64,000 bases of DNA, taken from positions 1 to 64,000 of the forward strand of contig NZ_SOFL01000040.1 in NCBI RefSeq assembly GCF_004402695.1. The letters run 5' to 3'. A model generated the notes under the pieces. It searched no databases, was not told the DNA's origin, and saw only the letters and a list, made by a program, of their open reading frames with translations. Source of the DNA: Cryobacterium adonitolivorans (GTDB taxonomy: Bacteria > Actinomycetota > Actinomycetes > Actinomycetales > Microbacteriaceae). Positions 8,500 through 15,300 of this stretch are shown one piece after another (position 1 is the stretch's first letter; every line of letters begins with the position of its first letter). The position numbers were made by a program, and so were the translations under genes.

Positions 8500-9288
8500 A
8501 TGCCGGCACTGATCTTCGACTGCGACGGGGTGCTCGCCGACACCGAACGGGACGGGCACCTGCCGGCGTTCAACCAGACCTTCGACGAGTTCGGGGTGCC
8601 CGTGCAGTGGAGTGACTCCGACTATGCCGAGAAGGTGAAGATCGGCGGCGGCAAGGAACGAATGCGGAGCATCCTCACCCCTGACGTCGTGCGCGAGCTG
8701 GGCCTGCCGGAGGACCCGGCGGCCTGGGACGAGACCATCCTCGCCTGGCACCGCCGCAAGACCGCGATCTACACCAACCGGGTCGCCGAGGGGGTGCTGC
8801 CGGCTCGCCCCGGCATCCGTCGCCTCACCGAGGAGGCTGCCGCGGCCGGCTGGACCCTCGCCGTGGCCTCGACCTCGGCCGAGGCGTCGGTGCGGGCTGT
8901 GCTCACCCACGCGGTGGGGCCGGAACTCTCCGCCGGGTTCCACGTCTTCGCGGGCGACATCGTGCCGGCGAAGAAACCCGCCCCCGACATCTACCTGCAC
9001 GCCCTGCGCGAGCTGGGCGTCGACACGAGAGACGCGCTGGTGATCGAGGACAGCGAGAACGGGTTGCGGGCCGCGCTCGCCGCCGGGCTCGCGACCGTCG
9101 TGACCGTGAGCAGCTACACGGCTGAGGAAGACTTCGACGGGGCCACCCTCGTGGTCTCCTCGCTCGGCGACCCCACCGGGCCCGCCGCCGAGACCCTGGC
9201 CGACCCGACCGGCATCCACCCCGGCCCCTATGTGCGGCTGGCGGACCTTGTCACGATCCTCACCCGAACTGGAAGCGAGACACCATGA
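8500..9288 (+). CDS. HAD-superfamily phosphatase, CbbY-like
   Basis: 262 residues. HAD motif I is FDCDGVLAD with Asp7 and Asp9, followed by TERDGHLPAFN, a sequence typical of CbbY (xylulose-1,5-bisphosphate phosphatase) and of the beta-phosphoglucomutase subgroup. Motif III is KKPAPD and motif IV is VIEDSENGLRAA. It probably removes phosphate from a sugar phosphate or bisphosphate in the cytosol. The ATG begins 2 nt after the aldolase stop, and the end overlaps the dhaL start by 4 nt (ATGA). No Rubisco genes are near, so an autotrophic CbbY role is unlikely. Confidence 0.85.
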   Translation: MPALIFDCDGVLADTERDGHLPAFNQTFDEFGVPVQWSDSDYAEKVKIGGGKERMRSILTPDVVRELGLPEDPAAWDETILAWHRRKTAIYTNRVAEGVLPARPGIRRLTEEAAAAGWTLAVASTSAEASVRAVLTHAVGPELSAGFHVFAGDIVPAKKPAPDIYLHALRELGVDTRDALVIEDSENGLRAALAAGLATVVTVSSYTAEEDFDGATLVVSSLGDPTGPAAETLADPTGIHPGPYVRLADLVTILTRTGSETP

Positions 9289-9974
9289 CCAGCCTGGCCG
9301 ACACCGAATTCGTCGTGCACAGCATCGCCCAGACGGCGGTCGACAACGAGAAGCAGTTCGGCGACCTGGACGCCGTCGTCGGCGACGGTGACTTCGGCTA
9401 CTCGCTCGCCAGGGGCTTCGAAATCGTCCTCGCCGACTGGGACGAGTACGACCGCATCAGCCCGAGCGCGTTCCTGCAGAAGGTGGGCATGGTCATCTCC
9501 GGGCGCATCGGTGGGACCTCCGGGCCGCTCTGGGGCACCGCCTTCCTGCGCGCGTCCATCGCCGTCAAGGGTAAGGACGAGGTGAGCGGCACCGACGCCG
9601 TCGCGATGCTGCGCAGCGCGATCGACGGCATCAAGTCGCGCGGCAATTCCGACGTGGGCGACAAAACCCTGCTCGATGCCCTGGTTCCGATGACGGATGC
9701 CCTCGAGGAGGAGGTCGCGGCCGGCACCGATGCGCCCGGTACCCTGCACCGCATGGCCGCTGTAGCCCGGCAGGCCTCCGACCGGACCGCCATGATGCAG
9801 GCCAGACGCGGCCGGGCCAGCTACACCGGGGAGCGCAGCATCGGCTCGCCGGACCCCGGCGCGGTGGCGGTGGCCGTCATCCTTGAGCGACTCAGCGCCG
9901 AGTGGGATGCCCGGGTGGGCTCATCCGCGGCCACCCAGAACGACGCCGAACGGCCATCCAGCCACACAGACTGA
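9285..9974 (+). CDS. dhaL: Dihydroxyacetone kinase subunit DhaL (nucleotide-binding)
   Basis: 229 residues. The Mg-ADP binding GDGDFGYSL, GGTSGPLWGTAF and the late GRASYTGERSIGSPDPGA are the standard DhaL motifs. DhaL supplies the phosphate (ATP or ADP-bound) to the substrate held on DhaK. Start ATG 9285 overlaps the phosphatase stop. About 25 hydrophilic residues after the fold are extra. No DhaM (PTS) gene is present in the window, so an ATP-dependent two-subunit kinase is as likely as a PTS-fed one. Confidence 0.9.
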   Translation: MTSLADTEFVVHSIAQTAVDNEKQFGDLDAVVGDGDFGYSLARGFEIVLADWDEYDRISPSAFLQKVGMVISGRIGGTSGPLWGTAFLRASIAVKGKDEVSGTDAVAMLRSAIDGIKSRGNSDVGDKTLLDALVPMTDALEEEVAAGTDAPGTLHRMAAVARQASDRTAMMQARRGRASYTGERSIGSPDPGAVAVAVILERLSAEWDARVGSSAATQNDAERPSSHTD

Positions 9975-10045
9975 CGTGAATATCGAGCTGAGCGAGTGTG
10001 CTGCACGAGCATCCGACTGACCGAGCACCGCCAAGAGAGGGAGCC

Positions 10046-11041
10046 ATGAAGAAATTCGTCAACGATCCGAAGCAGTACGTTCCGGAGATGCTCAAGGGCA
10101 TCGCGCTGGCCAACCCCGACACGCTGAAGTACGTGCCCGCGTACAACTTGATCATGCGTGCCGACAGCCCCAACCCCGACCGGGTGTCGATCATCCAGGG
10201 CTCGGGCTCCGGGCACGAACCCGCGCACGTGATGACGGTCGGCAGGGGCATGCTCGACGCGGCCTGCCCCGGCGACGTGTTCTCGGCACCGCCGATGGAC
10301 TACGTGTACGAGACCACCAAGCTGCTGGCCTCGCCCAAGGGCGTGCTGTTGCTGGTGAACAACTACACCGGCGACCGGATGGCCTTCGAGATGGCGCAGG
10401 AGCTCAGCGCTGCCGACGGCGTGAAGGTGAAGACCCTGTTCATCGACGACGACGTCGCCGTCCAGGACTCCACCTACACGGTGGGACGGCGCGGGGTGGC
10501 CGGAAACTTCTTCGTGATGAAGGCCGTCGGCGCTGCCGCCGAGCAGGGCGCGGACCTGGACGAGTTGGTCCGGATCGGGGAGAAGGTGGACAGCGTCACC
10601 CGCACCATGGGGATCGCCCTCACCTCCTGCACCCCGCCGGCGAAGGGATCGCCGCTGTTCGAGTTGGGCGAGGATGAGATCGAGGTGGGCGTGGGCATCC
10701 ACGGCGAGCCCGGGCGGCGCCGGGCGAAGCTCACCACGGCGAACGAGATGACCGACGAGATGCTGGATGCCGTCGTGAAGGACCTGCCCTATGTGGCCGG
10801 CGACAGGGTGGCGCTGATGATCAACGGGCTCGGCGGCACCCCGATCAGCGAGCTGTACATCCTGTTCGGGCGGGCGCACGAACGGCTCACCGAGCTGGGG
10901 ATCACGGTGGGACGCAGCTACGTGGGCGAATACTGCACCTCGCTCGACATGGCGGGGGCGTCGCTGACCCTGGTGCGGCTCGATGATGAGATCGAGGCGC
11001 TGCTGGAGGCGCCCGCGGAGATCGCGGTGCGAGTGTTCTAG
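10046..11041 (+). CDS. dhaK: Dihydroxyacetone kinase subunit DhaK (substrate-binding)
   Basis: 331 residues. GSGSGHEPAH and SAPPMDYVYE form the substrate pocket, and His219 in GIHGEPGRR is the histidine that covalently holds dihydroxyacetone as a hemiaminal in this family. With DhaL it phosphorylates dihydroxyacetone or a related short ketose (erythrulose, apulose and similar are known for relatives). The start is at ATG 10046 after AGAGAGGGAGCC. The gene order L then K is the reverse of many operons. A hairpin terminator follows at 11059-11085. Confidence 0.92.
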   Translation: MKKFVNDPKQYVPEMLKGIALANPDTLKYVPAYNLIMRADSPNPDRVSIIQGSGSGHEPAHVMTVGRGMLDAACPGDVFSAPPMDYVYETTKLLASPKGVLLLVNNYTGDRMAFEMAQELSAADGVKVKTLFIDDDVAVQDSTYTVGRRGVAGNFFVMKAVGAAAEQGADLDELVRIGEKVDSVTRTMGIALTSCTPPAKGSPLFELGEDEIEVGVGIHGEPGRRRAKLTTANEMTDEMLDAVVKDLPYVAGDRVALMINGLGGTPISELYILFGRAHERLTELGITVGRSYVGEYCTSLDMAGASLTLVRLDDEIEALLEAPAEIAVRVF

Positions 11042-11058
11042 CCGCGACGCTGGGTGTG

Positions 11059-11085
11059 GGCCGGGCCCGAGGTGCGGGCCCGGCC
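11059..11085 (+). terminator. Hairpin terminator after dhaK
   Basis: Perfect 11-bp stem GGCCGGGCCCG (11059-11069) / CGGGCCCGGCC (11075-11085) with a 5-nt loop, 17 nt after the dhaK stop. No T-run follows. Confidence 0.65.
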
Positions 11086-11173
11086 TACACTCAGGACGTC
11101 CAGCGCGGATGTCGGGCGCGGGTGTCCGGCGTGGACTTCAGGCCCGACTCCGCACGAGCGCACGCGGTGCCGC

Positions 11174-11186
11174 TACTCTGTGGGCA
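11174..11186 (+). promoter_or_regulatory. Leaderless promoter -10 box for the MDMPI gene
   Basis: TACTCT (11174-11179), then 6 nt, then ATG 11186; no ribosome site. Confidence 0.55.
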
Positions 11187-11863
11187 TGAGTGAGACTCCC
11201 AGCGACTGGTCAGACACGGTTTTCGCCTTCGACACGGCCACCAGGTGGTTCGTCGCGGTGACCGCCGGCATCGCCGAGCGCGCCGCCGGAAATGCCGAGG
11301 TCTGGGGGCAGCTGGGCCTGGGCGAGTGGAGTGTGCGCGACCTCGTCGGGCACACCAGCCGGGCCCTCTCCACCATCGAGACCTACCTCGACCTCGCGGC
11401 GGAGGAGGACGCCGTCGGCGTGGCCGCCCCCATCGAGGTCACCTCGCCGGCGGCGTACTTCGAACGCGCGCTCGCCGCGGGAACACCCGAGGTGATCGCG
11501 CAACGCGGTCGGGAGACCGCCGCCACCCTCGGCGCCCAGCCCGCGGTCGCGGTCGCGGCGCTCGCCGCCCGGGTGCTGGCCCGGGTGGCCACCCTCGACG
11601 GTTCCGAGCCGGCCGACACGCCGGCCGGCCGCATCCGAATCGCCGAGTACCTGCCGTCGCGCACCGTGGAACTCACCGTGCACACCAGCGACCTGCTGCA
11701 GAGCCAGGGGGTGCCGGCCGCCGAGCAGACCGTGCCGGAACCCGCCGCCGCCGCGACCCTGCACGTGCTTTCCGACCTGGCCGCCCACAAGGGCCTGGCC
11801 GCGCCGTTGCTGCGTGCCGCCACCGGCCGCGCCCCGCTGCCCGCGGGTTTCTCCGTGCTCTGA
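11186..11863 (+). CDS. Maleylpyruvate isomerase N-terminal (MDMPI/DinB-like) protein
   Basis: 225 residues. The DinB/MDMPI four-helix fold is indicated by GEWSVRDLVGHTSRAL near residue 50 and by VHTSDLL near 165; these histidines form the metal site of mycothiol-dependent isomerases and transferases. The second half resembles the usual MDMPI C-terminal region. The family uses mycothiol, the actinobacterial thiol, but the substrate here is unknown. The gene is monocistronic and ends in a run of TGAGT repeats. It starts directly after a -10 box, so it is probably leaderless. Confidence 0.8.
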   Translation: MSETPSDWSDTVFAFDTATRWFVAVTAGIAERAAGNAEVWGQLGLGEWSVRDLVGHTSRALSTIETYLDLAAEEDAVGVAAPIEVTSPAAYFERALAAGTPEVIAQRGRETAATLGAQPAVAVAALAARVLARVATLDGSEPADTPAGRIRIAEYLPSRTVELTVHTSDLLQSQGVPAAEQTVPEPAAAATLHVLSDLAAHKGLAAPLLRAATGRAPLPAGFSVL

Positions 11864-11885
11864 GTTGAGTTGAGTTGAGTTGAGT
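11861..11885. repeat. TGAGT x5 microsatellite at a stop codon
   Basis: Five exact tandem copies of TGAGT; the first contains the TGA stop of the MDMPI gene. Loss or gain of copies would keep the stop, so the protein is insulated from slippage. Confidence 0.95.
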
Positions 11886-11978
11886 TGCCGTGCGGTGCCG
11901 CGGCGTGCCCTGCGGTGCCGTGGCCTGCGCCTCGTCTCGTGGCGCAGGATGCTCCTGGCTGCGCAGGTCGTTTCTGGC

Positions 11979-12010
11979 GGCGCAGGTTAATCGGCTCACT
12001 AACCTGCGCC
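11979..12010. repeat. Intergenic inverted repeat GGCGCAGGTTA
   Basis: Arms GGCGCAGGTTA (11979-11989) and TAACCTGCGCC (12000-12010) are perfect over 11 bp with a 10-nt loop. A third direct copy of TAACCTGCGCC follows at 12019-12029. It lies in the 440-bp gap between two convergent genes (11864-12304), which contains no gene I can support. Confidence 0.8.
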
Positions 12011-12143
12011 GTGAGCACTAACCTGCGCCGCGAGGCATCTGGTGCGCCGCGAGCGTGCGCGAGAGCTCACTTGTGGCGCCATCGGTAAGCCGCCCCACGG
12101 ATGCCTCTGCGCGCGTCGCTGCCCGTGTCGGTCTCCGCGGCAC

Positions 12144-12193
12144 GTGTTGTACTCGCCGGCACGCGTAAGAACACGTGCCGGCGAGTACAACAC
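12144..12193. repeat. Perfect 20-bp inverted repeat between convergent genes
   Basis: GTGTTGTACTCGCCGGCACG (12144-12163) is exactly complementary to 12174-12193, with the 10-nt loop CGTAAGAACA. There is no flanking T-run on either strand. The position between the convergent MDMPI and helicase genes fits a bidirectional transcription stop. Confidence 0.9.
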
Positions 12194-12242
12194 CTGCCGC
12201 GAGCGCTAACAGGTTCCGGCGGGACAAACACCTGCCGCGAGC
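12190..12242. repeat. Direct repeat ACACCTGCCGCGAGC
   Basis: Two exact 15-bp copies at 12190-12204 and 12228-12242, each followed by a TAA-containing A-rich spacer. A degenerate third unit (GTGCCGCGGGAGC) follows near 12250. Confidence 0.75.
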
Positions 12243-12304
12243 CTTAAAACGTGCCGCGGGAGCAAAAATGTGCCGCCAGGGGAGGCCGGACCTCGGCGGC
12301 CCGG

Positions 12305-15300
12305 CTACGCCAGCGCGGCGGCCTCGTGCGCCTGGCGGGCGGCGTCGAGGGCGTCCAGCTTCTCGGCGAGGCGGTCCAGCACCGCGTCGCGGTCGCCGAG
12401 CCACTCGGGCAGCCACACCCGCTCCACCGCAGGCCAACCCATCAGCCTGGAGAGCACCTCGACGGGCAGGCCGTCCCGGTCGGAGACCGTGCGGCGGGCC
12501 GCCCAGGTGGGGCCGTCGAGCAGCACGGCCATCACCGGATGCCCGGGCGCCCCGGCCGTGGCCACGCTGAGGTCCACCCGGAAGTCGGACAGCCCCACAT
12601 CCGCGTGCACCGCGAAGCCGCGCTCGCGCAGGGCCTCGGCGATCTCCTCCCGGTGCCGGTCCAGGGCCCCGGACTGGCGCAGCGGGCTGGCCAGACCGTC
12701 GGAGCCGCCGGCGGCGAGGTCGAGGTAGGCCCGCAGGTCCTTCACCCCGGCCGAGATGGTCTCCTCGGCGCGCAGGTCGGCGGGTGCGAAGCTGCTGAAC
12801 ACGATCACCTGGCGCCTGGCCCGGGTGATCGCCACGTTCAGGCGGCGCTCGCCGCCGGGCAGGTTGAGCGGACCGAAGTTCAACGGCAGCCGGCCGGAGG
12901 CATCCGCGCTGAACGCCGTGGAGAACAGGATGGTGTCGCGCTCGTCGCCCTGCACGTTCTCCAGGTTCTTCACGAACAGGCCGTCAGTGTCGGTGTCGAG
13001 GGCGTGCACGATGCGATCGTCGCCGCTGTCGCGGAGACTGCCCTCGATGAGGGCCCGCTGCTGCACGTTGAAGGTGATCACTCCGATGGACGGGGTGCCC
13101 TCGGGCTCGGCGGCGAACCGGGCCAGGATCTCGGCGACGATGGCCTGGGCCTCGACCGGGTTGGTGCGCAGGCTCTTGCCCGTGCCGCTGCGCAGGAAGG
13201 CCCCGTCGACCCGGCGGAGGCTCACTCCGTAGCCCGCGGAGCCGGTGCCGGCAGCCGAGCCGGAGCCCGTGCCGGCAGCCGTGCCCGCACCGTGATGCGG
13301 AGCCGGGAACGAGGACAACCGGTCACGGTAGTACGCGCGGTTGCTGAAGGCGATCAGCGATTCATCCTGGCTGCGGTAGTGCCAGGACAGCCACTTGCTG
13401 GGCACCTGGGCCTGCACGCACTCCGACAGGATCGACTCCTCGTCGCGGACGAACTCGAGGGTGTCGCCGTCTTCCTCGCCCGAGCCGATGGTCGACTCCG
13501 CGAACGAGGTGGGCGGCATCTGCTTGCTGTCGCCGACCACCACCACCGAGCGGGCCCGCCCCATGGCGCCGACGGCGTCGGATACCCGCACCTGGGAGGC
13601 CTCGTCGAAGACCACGATGTCGAAAAGGCCGGCCTGGGCGGGGAAAAACCTGGCCACCGACTCCGGGCTCATCAGCATGCACGGCAGGATGTCGGTGATC
13701 AGGTCACCGAACTCGTGCATGAGCTCACGCACCCCCATGCCGCCGCGCTGCCGGTCCAGCTGACGTTTGAGCAGGCCGAGCCTGGCAGCCGTCTCCGCGG
13801 CCGGGCTCCCGGTCGTTTCCCCGGCGGTGTCCGGGGCGGCGCCGATGGTGCGCCGCCGCAGCACGCTGTAAGGGATGAAGGTGGGCAGATGCCGGCGCAC
13901 TGCACCGGATGACGTGGTGAAGCGGGTGATCGAGCGGTTCTGGGCGGCGGCGTCGAACTGGTCCAGGGTGGTGGCCTGTCCGCGTTCGGCGACGGATGCG
14001 GTGGCGAGCCCCTTCTCGAACGCCAGGCCGGCGTCGTCGGCGTCGACCTCGCCGCGGAGGACCGCCGTGTGCGCGGCCGTGAGCCCGAGCCGAGCCAGCG
14101 GTTCGAGGTGTTCGAGCAGGGCGATCCACCGGGTGAGGGTGGGCAACCCCGGCGCCTGCGCGTCGCGTTCCTCGAGGCCGCGGGACCAGACGGCGACCAG
14201 GCCGCCGTCCGCAGCCCACCCGGTGATGGCGGCCGGTCCGGCACCGGTGGCCGTCATCACGGCCTGCAGGGCGAGGAGCGCCCGGTTCAGCGCGGTGGCG
14301 AGAGCCGGATCCGGTTCGGCGGTGGCGTCGAGGTAGTCGCGCAGGGCGGCCACGAAGTCAGCGCCGAGGTCGCGGTGCTCTGACGCGACGACGCCACCGG
14401 CCCAGCGCAGCCATGCGAGGCGGGCGGCGAGCGCGTCCCGGCCGGCGCCGGCGAGGGGGTTCCAGTCGTCCGGAATACTCACGCCGTCGACGGCCCGCAC
14501 CCCGGCCCGCAGGGCGTGCAGCTGGGCCTGGCTGTCGGCGAGCTGGCCGGTGACGGTGGAGAGGGAGCCGAGAGGCACCTTGGCCCCTGGCCGCACCTCG
14601 GCGGCCAGCCGCGCGAACACGGCCTTCCGGCGGCCACGGCGACCGAAGAAGCTTGAGGCATCCGCCGCCTGGGCGTCCCGGTGCAGAGACGCGGCGTCCA
14701 GCCGCAGGGCACCGGGCTCGAGCACGGTCAACGCCGGGTGCTCGGCCTGCGCAAAAGTGGTGGTGGACTGCTCGGCGGCCGCCGCGGCCGCGACCCAGGC
14801 CGGGGAGCGGGTGCTATCGAGAGTGGCCAGCGGCACCCGATCCGCGTCGGCGAGACTGCTCAGGGAGACGAGCTCGGTAGGGCTGGCCGCTGCGGCCACG
14901 ACGCTCGGGGTGGCGGCGACCACCGCGGCGGCGCCAGACCCGGCCGTCTCGTCGGCGCGGGGGAGCGCGGCCAGGGCCTCGTCCAGCTCCAGCGCGGCGC
15001 GGGCAACGGTGGCCAGGTCGAGGGGGGTGGCGGGCGGCGCGGTGATGAACGCCCACGGATGCTGCGGCCGCGGCCGGGCCGGATCGGTCGCCTCTGGCAG
15101 GTCCCGCAGCGTCCGCCGCAGCTCGTCGAGCTCGTCGGCCGTGATGCGCGCGGGCAGGTCGGCCGGCACGGGCAGGGCCCGCACGTCGTCGTCGGCCGTG
15201 AGCTGTGCGGTGCGGGCGGAGTAGAAGGACAGGCCGGCGCCGTTCTGTTCGTGCAACCGGTCGGTGTACCTGGCCAGGCTGCGCCGGGCGGTGCCGAGCA

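Noticed and set aside
12251-13912. Long plus-strand open frame opposite the helicase gene
   Set aside because: It has only low-complexity Gly/His/Arg/Ala-rich content and is the antisense shadow of a gene with clear motifs. High-GC DNA keeps such frames open by chance.
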